A stretch of DNA of 64,000 nt from Euryodendron excelsum (lineage: Eukaryota > Streptophyta > Magnoliopsida > Ericales > Pentaphylacaceae): positions 31,702,318 through 31,766,317 of the forward strand of contig CM065379.1 in assembly GCA_033060915.1 (NCBI GenBank). Reading direction: 5' to 3'. The position numbers and the translations under genes are program-made. Positions 21,513 to 37,743 of this stretch are shown piece by piece. How positions within the stretch are numbered: position 1 is the stretch's first letter; the number at the start of each line of letters is the position of its first letter. The notes beneath the pieces were generated by a model that was given only the letters and a program-made list of their open reading frames with translations, made no database searches and was not told the origin of the DNA.

Positions 21513-23473
21513 TACTTAGAGGGTTAGGCCGTAGTCATGTCTCTTTACCCTCCACCCATGAAGAGTCTTCAATTAACTTGTTCAATCGTATTCACTTTAA
21601 ATTTTCAAAGCTAAATCTTCAAAATCGTTTTCAAAAAACACGCATTTATTCATATTATCTTGTATTATGTTTGCCATCCACATACTAACACTTGCATCTT
21701 TGTTTTGTAGGTGCGCTTTTTGCTTAAGTTTTATTAACTGCTTTGCATGAATGTGATGTACAGGATGAATGGGAGTTGTTGGGCCCTTTCATCCACTTTT
21801 AAAAATCACACATACACTGCATGTGCACTTGCATTCTGCATACTTGCAAGCCCTAATATGTCATTTCTAGTTAGAAAGAGGGAACGGTATATTGGTTGTG
21901 GGCAAGATGCTGTGTCAGTTTCTTCGCCTACGGCCTCTTGATGGTTCCCCCGCTCAAATCACGAACCGATCATAGCACCACCTCGGGGAGTGGGCCTAGG
22001 TTTGAAGTTCCGAGGACCGAGCCTTTTTAGGACGCATTAGTCAACCCTCAACCTCATACTCATGTAGACACCATACATAGCCGAACCTCTGCCGGATTTA
22101 AGACACGAGCACCGTTTTCAAAATCACGGAGGAAAGGGCGACTGCTATTACTTTCATTCATACTTGTCTATTCCTGCTGTTATACTGACTGTATTTATAC
22201 TGTTATAATGTCTGTGTAACTGTTCATGCATGCATGTTTACTTCAATTTTACCTTCTCTCCTTATACTTTCTGCATATTCATGTTCATGCGTTCAATATT
22301 CCATGTCAAGACAAGAGTTCCAAGTAACTCAAGTCACTGCATTCTCATGCATATGATCAACCCATTGAGAGTAACACCAACATCACTCTCCCTTGCATTA
22401 AACCTACCCAAACCCTAAGGTTTCCCGCGTAACCCTAGGGACTCATGGCATGCACACCAATCCATTTCATAAGAGGGGCCCCAATCCCTCTATGCTTACG
22501 GAGATAGGGTTGCCAAGAAGACAAGGGGCAATCAATCAACAAGGTCTCTCAGCGACCTCCTCGACATCAAATCCAACGAAGGCAAATCCGAAGACTCAAG
22601 AGTAGTTTAGGTTTTCCCTTCGTAAAAGTAGATAGGTGGAAGTCCAAAGGAAAATGTTCCCCCTCCCCCTATTAAAATGTATTTCAATTCTTTTGTATCT
22701 CAAACCCAAAATTTAATGTACTTCTTTATTTTTTGCGAATGAATGGATAAATGATTGTATGAATGGATGAAGGTTCCCACTTAACGGTAAAGTATTTGCA
22801 TGCAGGGGCAAACCCCTATCTCCAAAAGTGAGCCAATACATCATGCTTAGTCTCCCTCTCAACTAGGGGCACCCCTAGGACATGCATTGCATAAAAATTT
22901 TCAAATCAAGGCACTAATTTCTCTTTTGTTTCTTGTCTTCTATCCTCCCCCTCGTCATCTCCAAACACCAAGAGAACCGAAGGCAGAAGCAAGACAAGAA
23001 GGGGGTTTTTCTAAACCATTTATTCATTGTTATCATATTGCTCGCACATTCACTTCTTTTATGCTCATGCACCCATATCCATTGCAAGACAAGAGTTCCA
23101 AGAAACTCGAGTCATTTCGTTCTCATGCATCTAATCAACCGTAAAGAGAAAGGAGCAATCCGATCTCATGTTAATCGAACCTACCAAGCTTCCTACGGGT
23201 TCTTAAACCCTAAGGATTCATGGCATGCATAGAATCATATCTTGAGAGAGGCTCAAATCTCTCTCAGTCCATGGAGGTAGGATTGCCCATATAGGAAATC
23301 ATTAACCGGCCCACGCCGAAGAGGTATTGTTTGCATAATAGGGGCAAAACCTTACCTCCAAAATGGACTTGCCATCATTCCTAGACTCCCTTAAAGAAGG
23401 GACCTCCATAGGACATGCATTGCATAGAACCCCCAACTCCACATGCTAACTATATTTTGTTTTTCTTTTTCAG
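21513..23473 (+). mobile_element. Element N: leader
   Basis: The 2 kb leader has no convincing open frame. The first part matches the complement of 42240-43160 in B. The segment 22290-22890 is repeated in diverged form at 23070-23440; both contain 'agacaagagttccaag', 'catggcatgca', 'aggggcaaa' and 'aggacatgcattgcata'. The leader ends with a pyrimidine tract and CAG (23455-23474), a splice-acceptor-like signal shared with A and B. Confidence 0.75.
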
Positions 23474-23474
23474 G

Positions 23475-23821
23475 TCAAAGAGCACAACCAAACTCATGAA
23501 AACCCCTCTAGTATCATGCCCAATTCAAACTCATGCAAGGATGAGCCAGGCTATTGAAGGAGGCCGAACCTACGTGAAGGAATAATTAACCATCCATCCG
23601 CAAGACATTACCTCTATGCAACTACCCTCGCGCCATGCCAAGACAATCACTATCCATGCAGAAGAGGACCTCACCATTTGCGAAGTCTTGTCAGACCCGT
23701 GCATTGCAACAACACATCCTCTAACTTCCAAATGCATGACAAATATCGTGAACTCGCCCTCCATTGATACACCTGATGAATGAAGCACCAAGAGGTTGAT
23801 GTAGTCCCAAAACCCTATTAA
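23475..23821 (+). pseudogene. gag: gag remnant of element N
   Basis: Nearly all of gag is deleted. What remains is a segment with short open pieces such as ITIHAEEDLTICEVLSDPCI and, in another frame, DVVPKPY followed by TAA at 23819-23821. That end matches the gag ends of A (VPKPY, TAG) and B (VPRPY, TGA), which is the main support for the call. The gag core and the YHSG finger-like motif are absent. N could not make Gag by itself. Confidence 0.55.
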
Positions 23822-27919
<4,098 letters not shown>

Positions 27920-28995
27920 ATTCCAAGTTTCCAAATCTTCCAAATCCAACATTCCAATCCAATCTTCCTTAATCTCAAGTCTTTCCTAGGTCTCCTATCT
28001 TTCCTAAGTCTAGGTTTCCTAAACCTCCATCTTTCCACAACCAAGTCTTTCCAAAATCAATCTTTCCAAAGCAAGTCCAATCTTCTCAATTTCAATTTCC
28101 AATCTCCTCTTCTAATCTCAAATCAAATCCAATTTTCAATTCAATTTCTTTCTTCCAATCCAATCTCTCTCTCTTCAAATCAATCTATTTTCAATCGGAC
28201 TCCGGTCCGAACTACGGCTGACCTGATTCCCCCAAAGGGATACGTAGGCAACCTTCATAGATGCGGTCACAACACTTTTCAAACTTTCAATTCCACCCTC
28301 ATGGGTGCGGTCTCCATATTTTTCCAATCTCAAATTCCAATATATTTTCAAAATTCTAATTTCAAATTTCTATTTCCAAATTTTCAAACTTTTCAATTTC
28401 AATTCCATCTCTTCAAATCTATTTTCAAATCAAATCAATCTCTTTCCAAATCTATTTTTCAATTCTTTTCTATTGCACTTGCATATCATGCATCATGTTA
28501 GTTTCTTTTCAAGCATTCTTTTTCAAAGTGGATAGGATTGGACATGGGTTAGTTAAAGACTCTCATAGGTGAATCTAGGGTAGATTGACATGTAGGTATC
28601 GAAAGGGCGGGGTAGGGTGATAGCTTAGTGCGTCTTCCCTACACGTAACCAACCTCCGAATCTAGAATCACTATTTTCAAAGACCAAAAGGAGTTATTTT
28701 TCTAAAAAGGGCTAAATGTTTTCCAAAGGTTGCCAAACAACCCGTTTTCCTAAAAAACACCCTCTCTTGAAGATGTTTCCAAAATTGTTTTTCAAAAACC
28801 CTAAGTGTAGTCTTCGGATTACTCTTAGTTTTTAGGTTACCTAACTCACCTTAATCAAGTTAGGTGGCGACTCCGAATCTTTTTCAAAAGCCTTTTATTC
28901 AAACCTGTTTTCAATTCAAACCTAGTCGCACTCATTCTTCTAGGAGGGTGAGTTCTAACGGGAGAGTACAGCATTTTTCCCACTTGTGTGAGTAT
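27920..28995 (+). mobile_element. Element N: truncated 3' LTR
   Basis: LTR sequence equivalent to 20523-21450 appears abruptly after internal sequence. About 4 kb of the LTR start, the purine tract and any antisense gene were therefore deleted. The LTR is interrupted by solo LTR S2 after AGTAT and finishes at 34102-34136. It keeps the PBS-like motif TGGCGACTCC at 28865-28874. Confidence 0.88.
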
Positions 28996-31900
28996 TGTCG
29001 CGCCCAGATTTTTCGCACTCGAGGATTACTCACCCAAGCGGGAAAAATGCTGTACTCTCTCGTTAGAACTCACCCTCCTAAAAGAATGAGTGCGACTAGG
29101 TTTGAATTGAAAAACTGGTTTGAATAAAGGGCTTTTGAAAAAGATTCGGAGTCGCCACCTAACTTAATTAAGGTGAGTTAGGTCACCTAAAAACTAAGCA
29201 TAATCCAAAAACTACACTTAGAGTTTTTGAAAAAACGATTTTGAAAATATCTCCTCAATAGAGGGTTTTTAAGAAAAACAGGTTGTTTGACAACCTTTGG
29301 AAAACATTTAGCCCTTTTTAGAAAAATAACTCCTTTTTGGTCTTTGAAATCAGTGATCCTAAGTTCGAAGGTTGGTTACGTGTAGGGAAGATGCACTAAG
29401 CTATCACCCTACCCCGCCCTTTCGGTACCTACATGTCAATCTACCCTAGATTCACCTATGAGAGTCTTTAATTAACATATGTTCAACCCTATTCACTTTA
29501 GAAAAATAATGTCTGAAAAATATGATGCATGACATGCAAGTGCAAAATAAGAGAGTTGAAAAAATAGATTTGGAAATAAATTTGAAAAGAATATGATTTG
29601 AAAATAGATTTGAAGAGATGAAATTGAAATTGAAAAGTTCGAAAATTAAAAGTAGAAATTTGAAAATAGAAATTTTGAAATTGAAATTTTGAAAATAGAT
29701 TGGAATTTGAGATTGGAAAAATGTGGAAACCGCACCTATGAGGGTGGAATTGAAAATTTGAAAAGTATTGTGACCGCACCTATGAAGGTTGCCTACGTAT
29801 CCCTTTGGGGGAATCAGGTCAGTCGTAGTTCGGACCAGAGTCCGATGGAAAAGAGATTGATTTGAAGAGAGAGATTGGATTGGAAAAAAGAAATTGAATT
29901 GAAAATTGGATTTGATTTGAGATTAGAAGAGGAGATTGGAAATTGAAATTGAGAAGATTGGACCTTGATTTGAAGAGATAGATTTGGACTTGTTTTGGAA
30001 AAGAGAAGGTTTAAGAAAACCTAGACTTAGGAAAGAGAAGAGACTTAGGAAAGATTTGACTTGGCTTGGAAGATTTGGAAAGATTAGCTTTTAGGAAAAA
30101 ATAGATTTAGGAAATGTTCAAATTAGGAAAGGTCTGATTTAGGAAAGTTTTGAATTAGGAAAGTTTCATTTTTGGAAAGTTTCAAATTAGGAAAGTTTTG
30201 GAATTGGAAAGTTTTGAAATTTAGAAAGTTTAAGATTTAGAAAGTTCTAGAGTTTGAGTTTTAGAAAATCTTGAGATTAGGAAAGGTTTGAGTTTAGGAA
30301 AGGTTTGAAAACTTAGATTTGGAAAGTTAAGATTTGAAAAGAGGGTAGAATTAGGAAAGGGCTGAATTAGGAAAGATTTGAAAGTTGAGTTTTAAAATTT
30401 AGGAAGGATTTTTATGTTCAAGTTTTGGAAACTTAAGATTTAGGAAAGTGAAGTTTAGGAAGGATTTGAATTAAGAAAGAGTTGAATTTTGAAATTTAAG
30501 GAAAGATTTAAAGTTTAAGTTTAGGAAACTTATGGTTTAGGAAGGAATTGAATTAAGAAAGGTTTGGATTAGGAAGGGATTGGATTTGGTTTCTAAAAGA
30601 GAAAGATTGGATTTTGTTTCCAAAAATGGAGGACGGGATCTAGTTTCCTAAACGGGGAGATTTGATTTGGTTTCCTAAAGGGAAGATAGGATTTGGTAAG
30701 AGAGACTCTAGAAACCCTAGATTTGAAAAATTATAGTTTTGACGTAGAAAAGAGGTTTTGGAAACATGTATGGTTTTGATGTAGAAAACAAGAGGTTTTG
30801 GAAACCAAGGTTTGGGGCAAAGTTTGAAAACCATGTTTTTGGGAAGAAAATTAGGGTTTCCTAATTGCGGGTTCTAGGGCTTGACTTGGGCTCTAAGGAA
30901 AGAGTTATTGGAAAGTGCGTTTTTGGAAATGAAAGTTTTCTAGAAGGGAATCCTAGGGAGGAGTTTCTAGAGGGAAGAGTTTTTGGGAAGTAAATTTGAA
31001 GAGAGTTTTTGGAAAGAGATTTTAAAGAAGAGGAGTTTTTGGAAAGTGTATTTTTGGAAACGAAGATTTTGGAAGGAAAATCTTAGAGGAGAGTTTCTAA
31101 AAGGAAAATTTTGGAAAGAGAGTTTTTGGAAAGATTTTTGGAGGGAGTTTTTAGGAAGGTGAATCTAGGGAGTGTTTTAGAAAGTGAATTTTGAGGAGAA
31201 AGAGTTTTTGGAAAAGAGTTGAAAAAGAAAGCTTTGAAAAATATATTTTTGGAGGGAGTTTTTGAAAACAATTTTGGAGAGGAGAGTTTTAGGAAAGTAT
31301 GTTGAAAAAGAGATTTTTAGGAAGGGATTTTTGAAGAGAGAAAGTTTTGGAAAGTATGAAAACATCTCACTTTCCTAAAGCGATTCTAGCCATAAGAGGG
31401 CTAGAACCACTTTAAGAAAGTGGTTTTAGAAAATAAAAAGATTTGAAAATATAGACCAAAAAGGTCACTTTTAATGTAACACTTTCCTAAAGCAACCCTA
31501 GCCATGGAAAGGCTAGAATCACCCTAGAATTGTGGTTTTGAAAATATGTTTTTGAAAAAGAGATTTTGATGCAATTTTGAAAACAAGTTTAAAAACGTTT
31601 TGAAAAACAACTTTGAAAATGGTTTTTGGAAGATGCAAGACTATGATATGCACAATGCAATTTGGGGTCGTGAACATACAAGGTTAAGGCTTCACCACAT
31701 AATCAAGGGGGCTGGACCCACGTGGTCTTTGGTTAGACTAGAAGAAAGCCCCCGACACGGTGACTCTCTAATAGCCCAATCCTACACATGGATCGGGAAT
31801 CCCCTTGTTTCAAGCATGCAAAGAAAGGGGGGGAAAGAGATGGGGGATTAAAATAGAGAATACCCAAGTGGGTTAAGAGAGAGAAGAGAGGGGGGGAAGT

Positions 31901-32276
31901 GCGGAAATTTAAATAGGGAGCCTACCGTACGCCTTGTTTATTTTGCGCGCCGTGCAGTCTTCGGTCTTCGGTCTTGATCTTCGTCTCCCGTCTTCAAGAG
32001 TTGTCTTCAAGCTTCGGGTTACAGCTCCTTAAGTCTTCAAAAGATGGTTGAAGGCTAGTGTACGAGTGTATGGGGGTGTGTATGAGTGTATAGGAGGCTA
32101 GGATTTGTGTATGGTGGCTAGGGTTTGTGTATGGTGGCTAGGGTTTAGTGTAGGGTGGCTAGGGTTTGGAGAACCTAAGAAAACTAGGGTTTTTGGAGTT
32201 GCTCGAGCTCTGCATATCGAAATATAGGATTCTTAGTTTAAGTTTGCAGACCCCCTTCACGTTGAATGAGGCTTTG

Positions 32277-32284
32277 TATTTATA
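32277..32284 (-). promoter_or_regulatory. TATA box of solo LTR S2
   Basis: TATAAATA on the minus strand in the shared LTR context, with GGCGCC palindromes at about 32337-32398 upstream in element direction. Confidence 0.6.
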
Positions 32285-33204
32285 GAGGGAGGACAAACCT
32301 GACGCCTGTTGCAGTGGCGCTAGGGCAAACTTTACACTGGCGCCACTAGGAGTGGCGCCAGGCCATTTTCTGGCTTGGCGCCACTACTAGTGGTGCCAGC
32401 CAATTAGGAAAGGTTTAAGGTCGGCAAGCAACGTATCTTTGACTAGATTTGGGCGCCTGTACTAGTGACTACCATGTAATTTTTAGCCTGGCTTCACTGC
32501 GAGTGACTCTGGAAAGTCCGGGAATGATTTGGAGGAGCCGGGAATGACTCGGAAGGCTAGAAAGGAGCAGGAACACTTAAAATAGTGTCTTGGAGGTATT
32601 TGACTTGAAAGGTGAGGATAAGATGTGTCGGAAAGGTTGACGGGGCCCTTAGGGGCAAAACAGTCAATCGAACTAGGAAGCTGTCGAGACGAACTCGGAT
32701 TGTCCCGAAAAAAAACTTGGGATCTGGAAACATTATTTAGAATGTTCCTAGAGCCGGCGTGGTCGGAAAAGGAGACCGGCCCACTAGGGGCAAAGCAGTC
32801 ATTTTGTACCGGGTTTGTCGGAACTGACTCAGAATGGTCCGGAAAGATAAGGGGAGGTTGAGAACACTATAAAAAGTATTCTCAGGTCATTACCGGTTTG
32901 ATACCCAGAGCCGGTGTGGTCGAAGAAGGAGACCGGCCCTCCAGGGGCAAAACGGTCATTTTGTACCGGGTTGGCCGGAACTGACTCGGAATGATCCTGA
33001 AAGGTAAAAGAAGATTGAGAATACCATAAAAAGTAGTCTCAAGAGGTTACCGGTTTGATACCCAGAGCTGGTGTGGTTCTCGGGGCATTCGGATGCTTAG
33101 GGGCAAAATGGTCATCTTGACCGGAAAGTCTCGGAAAAGGTCCTAAGGGCAGTCTGGTCATTTTTTACCGAAGTGAGCTAACAGACACGGGTGTTGACCT
33201 GGGT

Positions 33205-33520
33205 TTTGAGTGTTTCCGCCACTCTAACGGCGGTCGTCGTGACACAGGGATTTGTTGCCAATTCCCTATATCGACCTATGTGAGTATTTCCGCTACTCTA
33301 ACGGTTGAGTATTTCCACTACTCTAACGGTTTTGTGAGTATTTTCACTACTCTAACGGTTTTGTGAGTATTTTCGCTACTCTAACGGTTTTGTGAGTATT
33401 TCCGCTACTCCAACGGTTTTGTGAGTATTTCCGCTACTCTAACGGTTGAGTATTTCCGCTACTCTAACGGTTTTGTGAGTATTTCCGCTACTCCAATGGT
33501 TTTGTGAGTATTTTCGCTAC
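33205..33520 (-). repeat. Minisatellite in S2
   Basis: Units on 'gagtatttccgctactctaa' plus 'cggttttgt' repeat about ten times, followed by three units of the larger CTCGAG-bearing repeat to about 33890. It is the same array family as in S1, with a different copy number. Confidence 0.8.
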
Positions 33521-34101
33521 TCGAACCGTCTCAAGGAATAAACTGTCTCGAGAGAGGGATTGGAAAGGGGTTTTACCGTCTTCGAGGAGACGTGCCTGGA
33601 TTGGAACCGTCTCGAGCAATAAACTGTCTCGAGAGAGGGATTGGAAAGGGGTCTTACCATCTCCGAGGAGACGTGCCTAGAATGTGAGTGTTTCCACCAC
33701 TCTAACGGTTTTGTGAGTAGTTTTGCTACTCGGACTGTCTCGAAGAATAAACTGTCTCGAGAGTGGGATTGGAAAGGGGTCTTACCGTCTCCGAGGAGAC
33801 TTGCCTGGATTGTGAGTGTTTCCGCCACTCTAACGGTTTTGTGAGTAGTGTTGCTACTCGGACCGTCTCAAGGAATAAACTGTCTCGAGAGAGGGATTGG
33901 AATTGGAATAAGAAAGAACAATGCCCCCTAAGGGCATTTTGGTCATTTTGCCTCTATTTGGGTCTGACAGGCCCGCGAAGCAATGGAAAGACGGAATTTG
34001 GACCTAGAGAATTGGTTTCGATAGGAATATGCCCACAATGACTTGAAAACAAGTCTGGACGGAGTGTAGACTGCCGAGCGGTAAAAAATGGGGTGCTTAC
34101 A

Positions 34102-34136
34102 AGTATTCCTCGAGTGCGAAAAATCTGGGCGTGACA
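34102..34136 (+). mobile_element. Element N: 3' LTR terminus
   Basis: The last 35 bp of the LTR follow the S2 insertion and end GGGCGTGACA. The following CTGGT is N's decayed target duplication. Confidence 0.88.
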
Positions 34137-36915
34137 CTGGTCCATGTATAGGATTAGGCTAATGGAAGGTCATCGTGTCGGGGGTTTTTTTTTAGTCTAA
34201 CCGGAGACCACGTGGGTTCGGCTCCCTTGATTATGCGGTGAAACCTTTAACCTTGTATGTTCACGACCCCAACTTGCATTGTGCATATCATGATCTTGCA
34301 TTCCTCCAAAATTCGTTTTCAAACTTGGTTTTTAAAACTTGCATTAAAATTGTTTTCAAACTTAAATCAAAATCTTTTTTTTCCAAACTTGTTTTTAAAA
34401 TCACAATCCTAAAGTGATTCTAGCCTTTCCATGGCTAGGGTTGCTTTAGGAAAGTGTTATATTTAAAGTTACCAATATGGTCTATATTTTCAAATCTTTG
34501 TTGTCTCAAAACCACTATCTTAGAATGGTTCTAACCTTCTTATGGTTATAGTCACTTTAGGAAAGTGAGATGTTTTTATATACTTTCTAAAAACTCTTTT
34601 TCAAATCTCTCTTTCTAAAAATCTCTTTTTCAATATAGTTTTTGAGAACTCTCTCCAATCTCCTTTCCAAAATTGCTTTCTAAAAACTCTCTCCAAAAGT
34701 CTATTTTTCAAAACTCTTTTTCGAACTCCTTTCCAAAAAAGCTCTCTTCAAAATTCCTTTTCTAAAAACACACCATAAATTTCTTTCCTAAAAAGTCTTC
34801 CCAACAATCTCTTTCCAAAAACCTCTTTCCAAAACTCCTTCCTAGAAAAACTCTTTCCAAAAATCCCTTTCTACAAACTTTCTTTTCAAAATTCGCTTTC
34901 CAAAAATTCCTTTTTAAGATCTCCTTCCAAAACCTCTCTTTCCAAAAACTCTCTCAAAGTTTTACTTTCCAAGATCGCTTTTGAAAAACTTTCTTTTCAA
35001 AATTCACTTTTCAAAAACTCCTCTTTAGGATTGCCTTCCAAAAATCTCCTTTTCTAAAAATTCACTTTCCAAAAACCTCTTTCATTAGAGCCTAAGTTAC
35101 ACCCTAGAGCCAACGATTAGGAAACCCTAATTTCCTTTCTAAAAAACATGACTTTTCAATCTTCCCTTAAAACCTAGGTTTCTAAAATCTCATTCCTTAC
35201 ATCAAAATCATAAGTTTCCAAAACCTAGTTTCTACATCAAAACTATAGTCTTCCAAGTCTAGGGTTGCTAAAACTGTCCTTTCCAAATCCATGCCAAATC
35301 CAATCTTCCCTTTAGGAAACCAAATCCAATCGCCCCATTTAGGAAACTAGATCCAATCCTCCGTTTTTTGAAACAAAATCAAAATACCTCTTTTAGAAAC
35401 AAAATCTAATCCCTTGTTTTAGGAAGTAGGAATCTCAATCCTTCCTAGTCTAAACCTTTCCTAATCCACTCATTCCTAATCTCATACTTTCCTAAACCTT
35501 AAGTTTCCAAAACTTAAACATTTAAATCTTTTCTTAAACTTTAAGCTTCCAAATCTTTCCTAAGCCAACCTTTTCCTAATTCCATACCTTTCCAAATTTC
35601 AAAACTTTCTAAATCCAAAACTTTCTTAAGTTAAAACTTTCTAAATCCAAATCTTTCTAAAATTCTAAACTTTTCTGAACTTCAAAACTTTCCAAATCCT
35701 AAACTTTCTAAATTCTAAACTTTCCAACTTTCAAATCTTTCTTATTTCAAAACTTTCCTATTTCAAAATATTTCTAAATCAAAACTTTCCTAAGTTGAAA
35801 ACTTCCCTAATCCAAAACTTTCCTAAAACGGAACTTTCCTAAAACAACACTTTCCTATTTTGAAACTTTCCTAATTCGAATCTTTCTTAAATCTCCTCTT
35901 TCCTAAGTTTAGGTTTCCTAAACCTCAATCTTTCCAAAACATGTCTAACTCTGTCTTCCAAGTTTTATCTTTCGAAATCAAAGTCTAATATTTTTTAATT
36001 CCAAATTCCAAATTCCAATCTTCTATTCTAAGTTCAAACCAAACTCATTTTTCCATTCAAACTCTTTTTCAAATCAAATCTTCTGCTTTCAATCGGATTC
36101 TTGTCCGAACTACGACTAACCTGATTTTTTAAAAAGGATATGTAGGCAACCCTCATGGGTGCCGTCACAACCTTTTTCAAATTTTCAATTTCACAACTTT
36201 TTCCAACCTCCAAATTCCATAATCTATTTTTAAGTTTCCAATTCCACAAATCTGTTTTCAAATCTCTATTTCCAATATCTAAAACTTTCCAATTTTGATT
36301 CTATCTTTTCAAATCAAATCAAGTTCCTTTCAAATCTATTTCCAAATATATTTTCCAACTCTCTTTTTCTTGTACTTGCATATCATGCATCATTCTTTTA
36401 AACATTTTTTTCTAAAGTGGATAGTTTTGGACATCTATTGATTAAAGACTTTATTGGGTGAATCTAAGGTGAATAGACATGTAGCTACCGCAAGGGCAGG
36501 GTAGGGTGATGGCTTAGTGCGTCTTTCCTACACGTAACCAACCTCCGAACCTAGGATCATTGTTTTCGAAAGACCAAAATAGAGTTATTTTCAAAAAAGG
36601 GCTTAAATATTTTTTAAAGGTTGCCAAACAACCTGTTTTCTTAAAAACTCTCTCTTTAGGTAGTATTTTCAAAATCCTTTTCAAAAACCCTAAGTGTGAT
36701 CCTCGGATTGTGCTTAGTTTTTAGGTGACCTAACTTACCTTAATCAAGTTAGGTGGCGACTCCAAACTTTTTCCAAAAGCCCTTTATTTAAATTATGTTT
36801 TCAATTCAAACTTAGTCGCACTCATTCTTCTAGGAGGATAAGTTCTAATGAGAGAGTACAATATTTTTCCTGCTTGTGTGTGTATTCCTCGAGTTCAAAA
36901 AATTTGGGCAAGACA
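34137..36915 (+). mobile_element. Element A: 3' LTR, right part
   Basis: The LTR continues from 'ccatgtataggattaggc' through the pyrimidine array and the conserved block (36478-36556) to its end at GGGCAAGACA (36915). The sequence changes immediately afterwards to protein-like DNA of element B, so this is A's outer boundary. The first five flanking bases are AGTAT (36916-36920); the matching left copy would lie outside the window. Confidence 0.88.
36754..36763 (+). other. PBS-like motif inside the LTR
   Basis: TGGCGACTCC, identical to the first ten bases of the PBS, lies about 150 bp before the LTR end. It is also present at 28865-28874 (N) and, on the minus strand, at 6543-6552 (S1), 29148-29157 (S2), 43335-43344 (B, one mismatch) and 56712-56721 (C). 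Confidence 0.65.
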
Positions 36916-36920
36916 AGTAT

Positions 36921-37743
36921 CTGCCTGTTCGTCGCCCTGCGGTTATCGAGGATGACCTTTACCCTTGTGCTTTGAGATGGGCTCGTGACCAAGTGGCCCA
37001 ACGATCGGAGATTACTGACTTCATGATGCTACGGGCGAACTTGGAGTTGATTGAGGCGAAGGACGTGACTTGGCAGCCATTTATTGGGTCAGTTTGTTAT
37101 GAGACGGTGCAATACTTGGTCCCATTGTCCCTGTCGAGGGTTACTTTTCTCAGCGACGATTCTTGAGAGTCCTATTTGGGAGATCGACACTGGCGGCAGT
37201 TTCATGAGGAGTTCCGATCAGTAGGAGATCCGCCAGAGTATATGTTCGGAGCTTTAGTGACCGGAGTTCCCATCCCTTATTAGGAGCATCAGCCGGGTGT
37301 CGATTTCCTGCTTCCTCCAGATACGGACTATGCTACACAATTTAGAGCTCATTCTGTGGGTGCCTTCACTCAGTTCGAGGTAGTAGTTGGCAGATATGCC
37401 GTTGGCCAGAAGGTGGTCGACTTGTGGCACCGTGCTGGGGGATACGTGCCCCAGGCTGAGTTTACCGCTGTGAAGGATCAGGGGGATCGGTACCAGACGG
37501 AGCGAGATCAGTATTAGGCAAAGGTGGCTTCCTTGACGGCTCGGTTAGCCCAGATGGGAGGTGGCGGGGTATGTCGTCTTTTCCTTCCTTCTTTTTGCTC
37601 TGCTATTGTTTAGCTATTCCTTTGCCTTACTGATTTTGGTTATATTTTCTTTACAAGATGCTAGTGCTTCGAGTAGCTATCTGCCTCCTCCGGATCCAGG
37701 TTTCGGGGACTTCTATCCCGAGGATATTGACTTTGATCTTTGA
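36921..37743 (+). pseudogene. Antisense spliced gene carried by element B (possible plant-mobile-domain-like protein)
   Basis: B runs on the minus strand, yet this frame is on the plus strand between B's gag region and its missing 3' end. From 36921 to 37568 one frame is kept with three stops (37164, near 37279, near 37515). It contains PCALRWARDQVAQRSEITDF, DVTWQPF, then YLGDRHWRQF and a coiled-coil-like end (DRYQTERDQY-stop-AKVASL). The DVTWQPF and YLGDRHWRQF pattern faintly recalls the plant mobile domain of MAIN-like and retroelement proteins; this is a guess from memory of the family. An 88-bp intron follows (GTATGT at 37569 to 37656, with acceptor ACAA where ACAG is expected). The last exon at 37657-37743 has matching phase and ends FYPEDIDFDL. 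The 5' part was cut off by insertion of element A at 36916. Confidence 0.6.

Larger units (their letters stand above)
28996..34101 (-). mobile_element. Solo LTR S2 inserted in the 3' LTR of N
   Basis: A complete 5106-bp LTR in minus orientation (TGTCGCGCCC to GGGTGCTTACA on the plus strand) is flanked by a perfect target duplication AGTAT (28991-28995 and 34102-34106). Excising it rejoins the N LTR end 'gtgtgagtattcctcgagtg', exactly as read at 21455-21474. It is among the youngest insertions, since its target site is unmutated. Confidence 0.95.

Noticed and set aside
28991..29000. Direct junction of two opposite LTRs as an assembly chimera
   Set aside because: The perfect AGTAT duplication and exact resumption of the interrupted LTR at 34102 explain it as a normal insertion.
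36876..36920. Start of the 96-codon frame as a real gene start
   Set aside because: Its first 13 codons are the end of element A's LTR plus the target duplication; the frame is only a fusion made by insertion into B's antisense gene.
37561..37743. Short membrane-like protein of 60 codons on the plus strand
   Set aside because: Its hydrophobic first half is the translated intron (GTATGT to 37656); only the last 28 residues belong to the antisense gene's final exon.
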